This document shows positions 45,051-53,945 of a stretch of 64,000 bases of DNA, one piece after another. The stretch is taken from assembly GCA_019752335.1 (NCBI GenBank), contig JAIEMJ010000038.1, forward strand, positions 176,838 through 240,837, written 5' to 3'. The first letter of the stretch is position 1. Each line of letters starts with the position of its first letter. The notes below the pieces were generated by a model. That model was not told where the DNA came from and made no database searches. It worked only from the letters and a program-made list of their open reading frames with translations. A program made the translations under genes and the position numbers. The DNA is from Bryobacteraceae bacterium. Lineage in GTDB: Bacteria; Acidobacteriota; Terriglobia; Bryobacterales; Bryobacteraceae.

Positions 45051-45689
45051 TCAAGCTCCGCTGGCCGCGGCACGGGTGCGCTTGCGCCGCCGCTCCAGTT
45101 GCAGGAACTGCCGCCGGCGATTCTCCTTCACGTGCGCATCCACCTTACCCCAGAACTTGGCGAAGTAACTCAGCGCCGAGGCGATGGAGAAGAACACGAC
45201 CACCCAGATGCTCCAGCGCGCCACTTCGCTTAAGCCGGGATAGCGCATGGCCAGAATCACCAGCGAAATGGCGAGGACCTGGAAGACCATCTTGGTCTTG
45301 CCGAGGTCGCTGGCCTTGATGGTGTAGCCGGCACTAGCGGCGATGCTGCGCAGTCCAGAGATGGCGAATTCGCGGCCGATGAGCAGGATGGTGAGCCCGG
45401 CGGGGACGTCGCCGGTTTGCACCAGCGAGATCAGCGCCGCGGAGATCAGCATCTTATCGGCGATGGGATCGAGCAGCGTGCCGACGGTGGTGATCTGTCC
45501 CCAGCGGCGGGCGATGTAGCCGTCAAGCAGGTCAGTCAGCGCGGCGGCGAGGAAGATCCACAAGGCGAACATCTCGCTAGCGAGGCGCAGGCCAAGGAGG
45601 TCCCACTCCACTTTGCGTTGCACCAGCGCGGCGACGAGCAGGGGCACAAAGAAGATACGCAGCAGCGTGAGTGCGTTGGGGAGGTTCAT
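45051..45689 (-). CDS. pgsA: CDP-diacylglycerol-glycerol-3-phosphate phosphatidyltransferase
   Basis: This 212-residue integral membrane enzyme makes phosphatidylglycerophosphate. The CDP-alcohol phosphotransferase motif is complete: DGYIARRWGQITTVGTLLD then PIAD (DGx2ARx8Gx3Dx3D). The start NLPNALTLLRIFFVP is typical of PgsA. The ATG at 45689 is chosen for this; longer in-frame readings have no family match. The last 25 residues are very basic. Confidence 0.93.
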   Translation of the reverse strand: MNLPNALTLLRIFFVPLLVAALVQRKVEWDLLGLRLASEMFALWIFLAAALTDLLDGYIARRWGQITTVGTLLDPIADKMLISAALISLVQTGDVPAGLTILLIGREFAISGLRSIAASAGYTIKASDLGKTKMVFQVLAISLVILAMRYPGLSEVARWSIWVVVFFSIASALSYFAKFWGKVDAHVKENRRRQFLQLERRRKRTRAAASGA

Positions 45690-45739
45690 CAGGCCAGTTT
45701 TACTATAGCAATCCCGCTGGTTGGGTGGCCAGGGTGGGT

Positions 45740-46185
45740 CTAAGCGGAGAAGAGTTCGTTGAGTAGGAGTCCCGTGACGCGTTGCGGGGGGCTGCCTATC
45801 CGCGACTGCAAAGCTCGCTGCTCCACCGGGTCGATCACCCAACAAACCGGCACGCCCCAGGCGTGATACTGCTGGCACTTGTCGAGCATGCCTGGCAAGT
45901 CATCGCCGGGAGAGAGGATCTCGACGCACAGTTCGGAGCCTCTGTGGGATAAGGGCTCTGCAAGGCCGTCACCACCGCGACGTCCGGCACCAGATAGCGC
46001 GACTCGGACATCCGCAACGTGAGTTCAGGCAAAGCCGGCTTGCCTTGGCGAGCCAGGAGCATCATCACGCGGCACTGCATCCTGGCGTGCAGAGAAGTGG
46101 GCAGGGCTTTGCCGCGGACCTCCCCATCCCAGTATTCGGCATGGGGTTTTTCCGTGCGACAGAGGTAGTCTTCCACCGGGATCAT
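45740..46185 (-). pseudogene. Uma2-family nuclease with one frameshift
   Basis: The first 85 codons read PVEDYLCRTEKPHAEYWDGE, SLHARMQCRVMMLL and SRYLVPDVAVV, a PD-(D/E)xK Uma2 pattern. One base is missing near 45931-45936. Beyond it the other frame continues ELCVEILSPGDDLPGM and VCWVIDPV as expected. A one-base change restores the gene, so error or recent loss are both possible. The start overlaps the frr stop (TAATG). Confidence 0.85.
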
Positions 46186-46748
46186 TACTTCACTTCGAGG
46201 ATGTCTTTTTCCTTCGACTTCGCAATCGCATCGACCTTAGCCATGTGCGCGTCCGTCAGCTTCTGGATCTCGTCCAAGGCGCGGCGCTCGTCGTCTTCGC
46301 TGATGGCTTTGTCCTTCAGCATCTTCTTTAGCTTCTCGTTGCCGTCGCGGCGCTCACTGCGCAACGCCACGCGATGCTGCTCGGCGATAGTGTGCAGGCG
46401 CTTCACGATCTCCTTGCGGCGCTCTTCGTTGAGCGGCGGAATCGGAATGCGGATCAGCTTGCCGTCGTTGGCGGGGTTGAGTCCCAGTTCGGCGCTGCGG
46501 ATGGCCTTTTCGATCGGCCCGATCAGCGAGGCGTCCCAGGGCTGAATGGCGATCAGGGCGGGCTCCGGCACGCTCATGTTGGCCACCTGATTGAGGGGCG
46601 TGGGCGTGCCGTAGTATTCCACCAACACGCTGTCGAGCATGCCGACGTTGGCGCGGCCGGTGCGCAGGGAGGAGACGTCCACCTGTAAGTCGGCGACGGT
46701 CTTCTCCATCTTGGTGCGAATGTGTGCTTCCACTTCCTTAACTGTCAT
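46185..46748 (-). CDS. frr: Ribosome recycling factor
   Basis: This 187-residue protein splits post-termination ribosomes with EF-G. It shows the family blocks LRTGRANVGMLD, VEYYGTPTPLNQVANMSVPE, IRSAELGLNPANDGKLIRI and PPLNEERRKEIVK. It follows pyrH after 21 bp, in the standard rpsB-tsf-pyrH-frr order. Confidence 0.97.
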   Translation of the reverse strand: MTVKEVEAHIRTKMEKTVADLQVDVSSLRTGRANVGMLDSVLVEYYGTPTPLNQVANMSVPEPALIAIQPWDASLIGPIEKAIRSAELGLNPANDGKLIRIPIPPLNEERRKEIVKRLHTIAEQHRVALRSERRDGNEKLKKMLKDKAISEDDERRALDEIQKLTDAHMAKVDAIAKSKEKDILEVK

Positions 46749-46769
46749 AGTGCTTCCTATTTTGGCAGC

Positions 46770-47477
46770 TTAGCTGCCGATAATGGTACCTATCTCTTCG
46801 CCCTGCACAAACCGCTGAATGTTGCCGTGGACGTTTAGGTTAAACACGGCGATGGGCATTTTGTTGTCACGGCACATGGCGACGGCCGGGGCATCCATCA
46901 CGGCCAGGCTCTGCGTGAGCACCTCGGTGTAGGAGATGTGCCGGAAGAGCACGGCGTCGGAGTGCTTGAGCGGATCCTTGTCGTAAACGCCATCGACGCG
47001 CGTGGCCTTGGCGATCACCTCGGCTTTGATTTCGAGCGCGCGCAAGGTGGCGGCGGTGTCGGTGGAAAAATACGGGTTCGAAGTCCCGGCAGCGAAGATC
47101 ACCAGGCGGCCCTTTTCCAGATGGCGAATCGCGCGGCGCCGGATGTAGGGCTCGCAGACTTGCGGCATCTGGACGGCGGTCATCACGCGCGTTTGAATGC
47201 CCTGTTTTTCGAGCGCGTCCTGCAAGGCGAGCGCGTTGATCACCGTGGCCAGCATGCCCATGTGGTCCGCCGAGACGCGGTCCATATTGCGGGCCGCCGC
47301 GGCGACGCCGCGAAAGAAATTCCCGCCGCCCACCACCAGCCCAATCTGGATGCCGGTGCGCGCTACGTCGGCCACCTCGGCCGCCAGGGCGGCGACTTTC
47401 TCCGGGTCAATCCCGAAGGAGCCCTGCCCCGCCATCACTTCGCCCGAGAGCTTTAGCAAAATTCGCTGATACGCCAT
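46770..47477 (-). CDS. pyrH: UMP kinase
   Basis: This 235-residue bacterial UMP kinase makes UDP for pyrimidine nucleotides. It shows [42 protein letters not shown], the uridylate-site block [20 protein letters not shown] and [11 protein letters not shown]. It lies downstream of tsf with a hairpin in between. Confidence 0.97.
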   Translation of the reverse strand: MAYQRILLKLSGEVMAGQGSFGIDPEKVAALAAEVADVARTGIQIGLVVGGGNFFRGVAAAARNMDRVSADHMGMLATVINALALQDALEKQGIQTRVMTAVQMPQVCEPYIRRRAIRHLEKGRLVIFAAGTSNPYFSTDTAATLRALEIKAEVIAKATRVDGVYDKDPLKHSDAVLFRHISYTEVLTQSLAVMDAPAVAMCRDNKMPIAVFNLNVHGNIQRFVQGEEIGTIIGS

Positions 47478-47486
47478 GTTGTCCTA

Positions 47487-47516
47487 AAAAGAAAAAGGGC
47501 GGCGTTTCCGCCGCCC
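47487..47516 (-). terminator. Hairpin with T-run between tsf and pyrH
   Basis: Read on the minus strand, GGGCGGCG pairs with CGCCGCCC around a four-base loop, then TTTTTC. It should end a share of transcripts after tsf, lowering pyrH-frr relative to rpsB-tsf. Confidence 0.75.
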
Positions 47517-47524
47517 CATTTTGC

Positions 47525-48160
47525 TTACTGCGCGGCTTCTGCCTCGGCCGGCTCACCCGCTTGGGTTTCGCCGACTTTCATGCGGATGAAGCGGGAGACG
47601 CTGATATTCTCTCCCAGCTTGGCGATCTTCTGGTTGATCAGGTCCTTCACGGTAAGGGAGCTCTCCTTCACGAAAGGCTGTTCCATCAGCACCACTTCTT
47701 CGTAGTATTTCTCGATGCGGCCTTCGATGATCCGGTCAATGATCTTCTCGGGCTTGCCTTCGTTCTTGGCGCGATCCCGCGCGATATCGCGTTCCTTGTT
47801 GAGGATCGCTTCGGTGACTTCTTCGCGGCGCACCACCAGCGGATCGGCGGCAGCGATGTGCATGGCCAGGTCGCGCACCAGTTCCTGGAAGTCGTCCGTG
47901 CGGGCGACGAAGTCGCTTTCACAGTTCACTTCCACCATCACGCCGAGCTGGGAGCCCGGATGAATGTAGGTGCCGACGCTGCCCTGCTTCGTGGAGCGCG
48001 AAGACTTCTTCGCGGCCGAGGCCATGCCGCGCTTGCGGAGCACCACTTCGGCTTCTTCCAGATTGCCCTTAGCTTCCTCAAGGGCCTTCTTGCATTCCAT
48101 CATGCCCGCGCTGGTTTTCTCGCGGAGTTGCTTAACGAGTTGAGCGGTAATTTCAGCCAT
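47525..48160 (-). CDS. tsf: Elongation factor Ts
   Basis: This 211-residue protein is the nucleotide exchange factor for EF-Tu. It has an N-terminal UBA-like domain (LVKQLREKTSAGMMECKKAL), the core block VGTYIHPGSQLGVMVEVNCE then SDFVA, and VLMEQPFVK near the end. It is of the shorter type found outside gamma-proteobacteria. It lies three bases after rpsB. Confidence 0.97.
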   Translation of the reverse strand: MAEITAQLVKQLREKTSAGMMECKKALEEAKGNLEEAEVVLRKRGMASAAKKSSRSTKQGSVGTYIHPGSQLGVMVEVNCESDFVARTDDFQELVRDLAMHIAAADPLVVRREEVTEAILNKERDIARDRAKNEGKPEKIIDRIIEGRIEKYYEEVVLMEQPFVKESSLTVKDLINQKIAKLGENISVSRFIRMKVGETQAGEPAEAEAAQ

Positions 48161-48163
48161 GAA

Positions 48164-49045
48164 TTATTCGGAGACCTTTGCTTCCTCGGCGGCCGCCTTC
48201 TTGGGCAGCGAGACACTGGGGAGATCCTCGTCAGAGACCAGGCTCTCCGACATGAGCTGCTCGGAGTAAGAGGGGTCGACGTATTGGGTGTAGGCCGACA
48301 TGTCGAGCGTTGTGGAGCTCTCGTCGGTGACGATCTTCTCAGGCACGAAGTCCTGCTCGGTGGCCAGCGAACGGCCTTCGCTGATCGCCTCGGAGATCTT
48401 GCTGGTGAAGAGCTTGATGGCGCGCAGGGCGTCGTCGTTGCCGGGGATGACGTAGTCCACCATGTTGGGGTCGCAATTGGTGTCCACCACGGCGACCACC
48501 GGAATGTTCAGGCGGCGGGCTTCCATCACGGCGATGGCTTCCTTGTGCGAATCCACCACGAAGAGGACGTCCGGCAGGCCTTGCATGTCGCGGATACCGG
48601 CGAGGTTCTGCTGGAGGCTCTTGCGTTCCCGCTCCATGCGCGACGCTTCCTTCTTCGAGCGGCCGGCAAAGCTGCCTTCCTCGGCGATGGCGTCCAATTC
48701 CTTCAGGCGCTTGATCGATTTCTGGACCGTGATGTTGTTGGTGAGCAAACCGCCCAGCCAGCGATTGTTCACGTAATACTGTTGGCACTTCGTAGCCTCT
48801 TCAGCGATGGCTTCCTGAGCCTGCCGCTTGGTGCCGACGAAGAGAAAAGTCTTGTTTTGGGCGGCCATTTCGCCGATAAACCGCATCGCGTCCTTGAATA
48901 GCTTCAAGGTCTTCTGCAGGTCGACGATGTAGATCCCGTTGCGTTCGCCGAAGATGTATTCTTTCATCTTGGGATTCCAGCGCTTGGTCTGGTGCCCGAA
49001 GTGTACGCCGGCTTCGAGCAATTCTTTCATGCTAATGGAAGGCAA
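48164..49045 (-). CDS. rpsB: Ribosomal protein S2
   Basis: This 293-residue S2 shows [45 protein letters not shown] and [22 protein letters not shown]-terminal extension of about 50 acidic residues is longer than in E. coli. Confidence 0.97.
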   Translation of the reverse strand: MPSISMKELLEAGVHFGHQTKRWNPKMKEYIFGERNGIYIVDLQKTLKLFKDAMRFIGEMAAQNKTFLFVGTKRQAQEAIAEEATKCQQYYVNNRWLGGLLTNNITVQKSIKRLKELDAIAEEGSFAGRSKKEASRMERERKSLQQNLAGIRDMQGLPDVLFVVDSHKEAIAVMEARRLNIPVVAVVDTNCDPNMVDYVIPGNDDALRAIKLFTSKISEAISEGRSLATEQDFVPEKIVTDESSTTLDMSAYTQYVDPSYSEQLMSESLVSDEDLPSVSLPKKAAAEEAKVSE

Positions 49046-49167
49046 AATGCGCTCCTAACTTTCTGTTGGTTTGGTGGATGAGCGGAACTCATGCTCCGGC
49101 GCCGGCGGTCCAAGGCGAGATTTGCCGGGCCAGGAGAGTCGAGTCCCAGGACGGGGAAACACACGAA

Positions 49168-49202
49168 GGGGCAAAGTGGGCTGGATGGCCACGCTTTGCC
49201 CC
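49168..49202 (-). promoter_or_regulatory. Hairpin in the rpsI-rpsB gap
   Basis: GGGGCAAAG (49168-49176) pairs with CTTTGCCCC (49194-49202). It lies in the 173-bp gap after rpsI. No good T-run follows, so it could be a weak terminator or part of an rpsB leader. Confidence 0.45.
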
Positions 49203-49218
49203 GGGAAAACGGTACAAA

Positions 49219-49626
49219 TTAGCGCTTCGAGAATTGGAACTTCTTGCGGGCGCCCTTTTGTCCGGGCTTCTTGCGCTCATGGGCGCGAGGATCGCGCGTG
49301 AGGCAGCCCAAGGACTTCAGACGCGGCCGCAGTTCTGCGTTAAAGTCGATCAGCGCGCGCGCGACGCCCAAACGGACCGCGCCCGCCTGGCCCATCGAAC
49401 CGCCACCCATCACGGTGCAGAGTACATCGAACTTATCGGCCAACTCGGAGCCAATCAGCGACTGCTTGGCTAAAGCACGCGCCGACTCGGTCTTGAAGTA
49501 ATCTTCGAACGTACGGTTGTTCACCGTAATGGTGCCCTTGCCGGGGCGGAGGAACACACGGGCAATCGCCAACTTCCGGCGGCCGGTTCCCAAATTCTGT
49601 TGCAAAACGGGCATGGTAACTTTCAC
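49219..49626 (-). CDS. rpsI: Ribosomal protein S9
   Basis: This 135-residue protein shows [38 protein letters not shown] and the C-terminal [11 protein letters not shown] that reaches the P-site tRNA. The GTG at 49626 follows the rplM stop directly; an internal ATG at 49614 gives MPVLQQN as an alternative start. Confidence 0.96.
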   Translation of the reverse strand: MKVTMPVLQQNLGTGRRKLAIARVFLRPGKGTITVNNRTFEDYFKTESARALAKQSLIGSELADKFDVLCTVMGGGSMGQAGAVRLGVARALIDFNAELRPRLKSLGCLTRDPRAHERKKPGQKGARKKFQFSKR

Positions 49627-50061
49627 TTACTCCTTCGCCGCCTGCGCGACGGGCTTCTGCGCTTGGTGAGGATGCAATTCGCCGGCGTACACCTTCAGCT
49701 TGCGGTACATCTGCTTGCCCAACTTGGTCTTGGGCAGCATGCCGGAGATGGCGAGTTCGACGATCCGGATCGGACGGTCAGCGCGCATCTTGCGAGCGGT
49801 GGTTTCCTTCAGCCCACCCGGATAGCCCGAGTGCGTGTAGTACATCTTCTGTTGTTCTTTATTCCCGGTCAAGACTACCTGCGAGGCATTGACGACGATC
49901 ACATGATCGCCGGTGTCGAGAAAGGGGGTGTAGCTGGGCTTGGTCTTGCCCATCAAAATCATTGCGGCTTGGCTGGCGAGACGTCCCAGGGCTTGCTCTT
50001 TCGCATCAAGAACATGCCACTTGCGCTCGATCGCCTTCCCCGAGGGAAAAGCGGTACTCAT
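49627..50061 (-). CDS. rplM: Ribosomal protein L13
   Basis: This 144-residue protein has [49 protein letters not shown] and [19 protein letters not shown]. The ATG at 50061 matches the family start. It forms the usual pair with rpsI. Confidence 0.97.
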   Translation of the reverse strand: MSTAFPSGKAIERKWHVLDAKEQALGRLASQAAMILMGKTKPSYTPFLDTGDHVIVVNASQVVLTGNKEQQKMYYTHSGYPGGLKETTARKMRADRPIRIVELAISGMLPKTKLGKQMYRKLKVYAGELHPHQAQKPVAQAAKE

Positions 50062-50097
50062 AGGCGTACGAACTCCAATCTCTAAATCTCTCCTCAT

Positions 50098-50128
50098 AGA
50101 GTAGCAAAAAAGCACCCTCTGCTGTCAA
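50098..50128 (-). promoter_or_regulatory. Candidate promoter of rplM-rpsI
   Basis: On the minus strand TTGACA (50128-50123) and TACTCT (50103-50098) are 19 bases apart, slightly long. It lies just past the terminator at 50166-50209 and about 40 bp before rplM. Confidence 0.45.
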
Positions 50129-50165
50129 ACCGGACGCCGGAAGCGTAGAAAATCCCAGCGAAAAA

Positions 50166-50209
50166 AAAGCCTGGTGGACCCGGCCTCCGAGTTGCCGGGT
50201 CCACCAGGC
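50166..50209 (-). terminator. Strong intrinsic terminator upstream of rplM
   Basis: On the minus strand AGCCTGGTGGACCCGGC pairs with its 17-base complement around a nine-base loop, followed by eight T. It closes a transcript coming from 50.2-50.4 kb before the rplM promoter. Confidence 0.85.
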
Positions 50210-50212
50210 TCT

Positions 50213-50340
50213 TACCCGCCAACCGGAGAGAGCGAGTTGCGCGAGTAGCGGACCGCCCCTGTGCTGTGGGGATTCAGGCGGCCCTCATTGAGTAACGCGG
50301 AATCGGCTCGCAAACCGGCTCAACATGCCAAAATAATGCG
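50213..50340 (-). ncRNA. Possible small RNA between two terminators
   Basis: The stretch lies between the cspA terminator and a second strong minus-strand terminator, so something must be transcribed here beyond read-through. It contains a stem GGGCCGCC / GGCGGTCC enclosing CCCC / GGGG. No known RNA family and no clear promoter are recognised. Confidence 0.3.
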
Positions 50341-50382
50341 AAAAAGCCGGTCGAGCGATGGTTCGCTCGACCGGCTCTTTCG
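50340..50382 (-). terminator. Intrinsic terminator of cspA
   Basis: On the minus strand AGCCGGTCGAGCGA pairs with TCGCTCGACCGGCT around a short loop, then TTTTT. Confidence 0.85.
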
Positions 50383-50402
50383 GGGTTTCCGCTGTTCACA
50401 GA

Positions 50403-50606
50403 CTAGGTGAGGAGCACATTCTCCGCTTGCAGACCCTTCGGACCCGTCTTGACTTCGAACTCGACCTCGGCGCCCTCTTCCAGCGACCGGTAGCCATTCA
50501 TGTTAATCGAGCTAAAATGGACAAAAACGTCCTCGCCCGTCTGGCGTTGGATGAATCCATAGCCCTTTGCATTGTTAAACCACTTCACTAATCCACGTTC
50601 TTTCAC
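50403..50606 (-). CDS. cspA: Cold-shock domain protein
   Basis: This 67-residue single CSD protein has both RNA-binding motifs: KGYGFIQ (RNP1) and VFVHFSSI (RNP2). It starts [13 protein letters not shown] and ends [11 protein letters not shown]. The start is GTG with GAGGAG upstream. A long AT-rich leader of up to 170 bp precedes it, as usual for csp genes. Its own terminator follows. Confidence 0.95.
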   Translation of the reverse strand: MKERGLVKWFNNAKGYGFIQRQTGEDVFVHFSSINMNGYRSLEEGAEVEFEVKTGPKGLQAENVLLT

Positions 50607-50760
50607 GTCGGGGTACTCCTCGTTACATCATACTAAACGTTAATTAATTTTTGTACATCTGCACAATCAATAAACGCAAGCTACCCGATTCTGACAAGAT
50701 TTCCGCAGCCCCGCAAGTTTAGGGGACATTGTGGCTTTCACTGGAGTGACAATGGCGATC
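50607..50760 (-). promoter_or_regulatory. AT-rich leader and promoter region of cspA
   Basis: On the minus strand TTGTCA and TTTATT are 17 bases apart at about 50693-50665, leaving a 5' leader of about 50 bases. The leader is AT-rich, in contrast with the surroundings. Confidence 0.45.
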
Positions 50761-50785
50761 AAACATTGAGTGCCACTAAAACAGC

Positions 50786-51865
50786 TTAGAGTAGATCTTC
50801 ACGCTGGAGCCTTTCGAGCAACTTGACCATTTCGCCTACTTTCTGCGACTGCTGCCGGGTAGTGACCAACAAGGCGTCCGGCGTGTCGACCACCACCAGA
50901 TTCTCCACGCCGACCAGCGCGACAAGTTTGCCTCCGGCATCGACATAGTTTCCCCGGCTGTCGATCGCCAGCGATTCGCCCCGCGTCACGTTGTCGCCCG
51001 CCTTGCGGGTCAACAGCTCGTACACCGCGTTCCAACTCCCGACGTCGTTCCAGCCGATGTCATCCGTGGCCAGGCCCGTAATCCCCTTAGCCTTTTCCAT
51101 GATTCCGTAATCGACGGAGACGTTCTCGCACAACGGAAACACTCGCGCCAGTTCGGCCGGAAAGCTCCGCGCGGAGGCCTTCGGTAAACCGGCCAGGAGA
51201 GTGGCCGTCTTCGGCATGAACTCGCGCAGGGCCCCCGTAAAGACCGAAGTCTTCCAGAAGAACATCCCCGCATTCCAGCAGAAGCGGCCGGAGGCCAAAT
51301 ACTGCTCGGCGTCCGCCAGCTTGGGCTTCTCGCGAAAGCTGAGCACCCGGAGCGGCGTGGTGCCACCCGCGGCGAAGCCCTCCGGGAATTCGACGTAGCC
51401 ATAGCCCGTCTCCGCCCAACGCGCCTGAATGCCCAGCACCACCACCTGCCCCTGGCTCGCGCCCTGGTAAGCGGCGCGGACGAACTTCAGAAAGCGCGCC
51501 GGCTTGGTAATGACGTGGTCCGCCGGGAAGACGCCCATCACGGCGTCGGGGTCCTGCTGGCCAATCAGGTGCGCCGCCAGGCCGATGGCGGGCGCGGTGT
51601 TGCGCTGCGCGGGCTCGGCCAGAATCTGCCGCTTGGGGACACCGGGCAGTTGCCGTACGATTTCGGCGCGCAGAATCGGATTCGTCAGGACGAAAATGCG
51701 CTCCGGCGGCAGCACTTGGGCCAGGCGGTCGACGGTCTGCTGAATGAGCGTGCGGTCGCCGGTGAAGCTGAGCACCTGCTTCGAATGCGACTTGCGGCTG
51801 CGCGGCCAAAAGCGGGTGCCGCGTCCGCCGGCCAGGATGAGGGCGTAGTAGTGCGAATTCTTCAC
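50786..51865 (-). CDS. manC: Mannose-1-phosphate guanylyltransferase
   Basis: This 359-residue enzyme makes GDP-mannose from GTP and mannose-1-phosphate. It shows LILAGGRGTRFWPRSR (nucleotide loop), ILAEPAQRNTAPAIGLAA, GVFPADHVI, FREKPKLADAEQYL and FCWNAGMFFWKTSVF. The ManC-type isomerase domain is absent, so it is the single-domain form. GDP-mannose would feed glycan synthesis. Confidence 0.92.
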   Translation of the reverse strand: MKNSHYYALILAGGRGTRFWPRSRKSHSKQVLSFTGDRTLIQQTVDRLAQVLPPERIFVLTNPILRAEIVRQLPGVPKRQILAEPAQRNTAPAIGLAAHLIGQQDPDAVMGVFPADHVITKPARFLKFVRAAYQGASQGQVVVLGIQARWAETGYGYVEFPEGFAAGGTTPLRVLSFREKPKLADAEQYLASGRFCWNAGMFFWKTSVFTGALREFMPKTATLLAGLPKASARSFPAELARVFPLCENVSVDYGIMEKAKGITGLATDDIGWNDVGSWNAVYELLTRKAGDNVTRGESLAIDSRGNYVDAGGKLVALVGVENLVVVDTPDALLVTTRQQSQKVGEMVKLLERLQREDLL

Positions 51866-51905
51866 TCTTCCAGCTTACGGCCCGATAGGGGTATACTCAA
51901 CGGTT

Positions 51906-52067
51906 ATGAATAAACAACTCGCCGACGCCATCCAACTCTTGCAGAAGGTCCAAGCCATGCCGCCGGGCCAGTCGGCGGAAGCGGTCGCCGCTTTGGACCA
52001 GGCGATGCAGATGCTCATCAGCGCCCGCCGAGAGTTCCAAGGCCCCGACGTGGAACGCGGTGGCTGA
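51906..52067 (+). CDS. Small possible protein, 53 residues
   Basis: An ATG frame encodes a short, helix-prone peptide (NKQLADAIQLLQKVQAMPPG, then AVAALDQAMQML). It lies alone on the plus strand between the start of manC and the end of the PlsC/hydrolase gene. No family is recognised and the ribosome site is weak. Confidence 0.35.
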   Translation: MNKQLADAIQLLQKVQAMPPGQSAEAVAALDQAMQMLISARREFQGPDVERGG

Positions 52068-52147
52068 GCCAATTCGCCGCAGGCCGCGCTGCGACCACGA
52101 CAAAGTTCCCCGGTAACGTGCTGCTGCCCAGCGCCCGCATCTCGCGG

Positions 52148-53896
52148 CTACCGGCGGCAGTTGCGGTGCGCCTTGGCCAGCGCCGCCAGCAGATTCTCCA
52201 TCTCCTCGGGCTCATAGACAAAGTAGTGGCCACGACGCGGCAACACCTGCAGTCCGCTTTCTGGAATCCGGGCGTGCAGGTCGTGCGCCACGGCCGCCGG
52301 CACCACGTGGTCGTCGCCGCCGTGCGTGATGAGCACGGTGCAGGCGGCGAGTTGGTTCAGATCGATGCGCGGATCCGAATACAGGGCTTGCACTTCTTGC
52401 AGCAAGTAACCTGGCCCGTGCGCGTAGCTCTCGCGCCGGTTCTGCCGGAAGTTCTCCTCCACGTCGGGCTGCGACAGCAACCGCTGGTCGTCTGCCGATA
52501 GGCCGCGCTTCACGTCGGCAAAGTAGCTCTCCCAATCATTCAGTAAGCGGTTCCGGTGCCGGGTTTCAATGTCGAGAAAGGTCGCGGCGTGGAAGTTCGC
52601 GAGCTTGGCCGAAAGCAGGATGTGCCACGTCTCCTGCGAGAAACGCCGCCAGTTGGCGATGAGATGCGGCAGACCCAGACTGCCGGCTAACGAGACCGCC
52701 CGCAGACCGGGCAGCTGGCCGCAGGCCAGCGCATAGGTGGCTCCGGCGGAGAAGCCCAGAATGGAGAAGCCCTGCCCGGGCGCGAGCAGATGGGCGGTCA
52801 ACTGCCGCACATCGTACGCCCACCCCACCACGGTGCGGTCCCGCGCTGGCGTGGACAAGCCCATGCCCGGACGGTCCGGCGAGATGAGCCGGATATTCAG
52901 CTTCGCGAGCAACTCGCCGGAGGCGGCCATACGCTCCAGCCGCGAACCCTGAAAGCTGTGGAAGTGAAAGACCGGAATGCCGTCGCGTGGGCCGCGATCC
53001 ATGTAGGCGAGCGTCCGGCCGTCGTGGAGAGTGAGCTTGCCGAAAGCCGGGTCGGACTCCCCCGGCGCCGGACGCAGCCCGGGAATGCTCTCCATCAGGC
53101 CGGCAATGGCGTCCCGCAAGCGCGCGGTGTCTCCTGGCGCGTCGGAAGACGGCTGGAGCGGAGGCCCAATGCGTACGTGGATGCGAAACGGCGGCTCGAC
53201 ACCCGAATCCTTCTCGTTGGCCTTGGTCCCCATGGCGGAGAAGATGACCGTTTCGGGGGTCCAGTCCAGACGCAGCCCGCCGATCGCGGCCGGCACCACC
53301 GGACAGCCGCCCTTCCTCGCCGCCACCATCGCGCCCGTACTCCAATCCTTGAGTTGCCGCACCGGATCGGCAATCGCGCGGCCCGCCGGGAAGATCAGGA
53401 CGGCATGCCGGTTGCTCTCGCGAAGATAGGCGGCGATGGTATCTGACGCGCCCTGCCGTTGTCCCCCCACCGGGTCATTCACCAGCAGCGCGATCCCATA
53501 GTGATGGAGCACCCAGCGCTCCATTCGCACCATCCAGTTGCGGCTATCCGCGGTAATCACAATGCGGGGCACCCGGCCCGCCTGGGTCACCAGCAGATGC
53601 CCCAGAATGAAGCCGTCCACGCCGGATTTGTAAGCGTGGTTGGCGGCCAGAACATAGGATCCCTGGGGCAGATTCTCGAGCCCTTCGACGTCCACCCAGC
53701 GCCGCACGTATTTGGCGAAAAGGACGTGCATTAGCCGGATGGGCCAGCCCTGGGACTGCAGGTCTTCCGGGGCATCGGCCAGTTGCTTGCGCAGCATCAA
53801 ATGGAGGGGGATGGCCACGGCGGCAAAGCCCAGGGCCGAAAATCCCACGGCACGCCCGAGGGTGCGAACGAAGCTCTTGCCCGGTTTTGATCTCAT
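52148..53896 (-). CDS. PlsC-like acyltransferase fused to alpha/beta hydrolase
   Basis: This is a 582-residue protein. A membrane helix lies at about 15-35. A PlsC-like domain covers 60-270: NHAYKSGVD at 86-94 in place of the usual NHxxxxD, and FPAGRA at 169-174 where FPEGTR is usual, so catalysis is uncertain. An alpha/beta hydrolase spans 290-580 with HFHSFQGSR, ISPDRPGMGLS, ILGFSAGATYAL (GxSxG), HGGDDHVVP and the RRGHYF His. It could remodel lipids by acyl transfer and hydrolysis. It is a single gene near manC. Confidence 0.75.
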   Translation of the reverse strand: MRSKPGKSFVRTLGRAVGFSALGFAAVAIPLHLMLRKQLADAPEDLQSQGWPIRLMHVLFAKYVRRWVDVEGLENLPQGSYVLAANHAYKSGVDGFILGHLLVTQAGRVPRIVITADSRNWMVRMERWVLHHYGIALLVNDPVGGQRQGASDTIAAYLRESNRHAVLIFPAGRAIADPVRQLKDWSTGAMVAARKGGCPVVPAAIGGLRLDWTPETVIFSAMGTKANEKDSGVEPPFRIHVRIGPPLQPSSDAPGDTARLRDAIAGLMESIPGLRPAPGESDPAFGKLTLHDGRTLAYMDRGPRDGIPVFHFHSFQGSRLERMAASGELLAKLNIRLISPDRPGMGLSTPARDRTVVGWAYDVRQLTAHLLAPGQGFSILGFSAGATYALACGQLPGLRAVSLAGSLGLPHLIANWRRFSQETWHILLSAKLANFHAATFLDIETRHRNRLLNDWESYFADVKRGLSADDQRLLSQPDVEENFRQNRRESYAHGPGYLLQEVQALYSDPRIDLNQLAACTVLITHGGDDHVVPAAVAHDLHARIPESGLQVLPRRGHYFVYEPEEMENLLAALAKAHRNCRR

Positions 53897-53945
53897 AGCG
53901 GAACGTCTTTTCTCCTCTTGCCGCGCTCAGTCCAGTAATGGTATC

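Noticed and set aside
47561..48901. Long plus-strand frame opposite tsf and rpsB
   Set aside because: It is an antisense shadow of two conserved genes, common in GC-rich DNA.
50213..50340. tRNA or known structural RNA in the cspA-rplM gap
   Set aside because: No cloverleaf, T-loop or recognisable family core could be found; kept only as a low-confidence small RNA.
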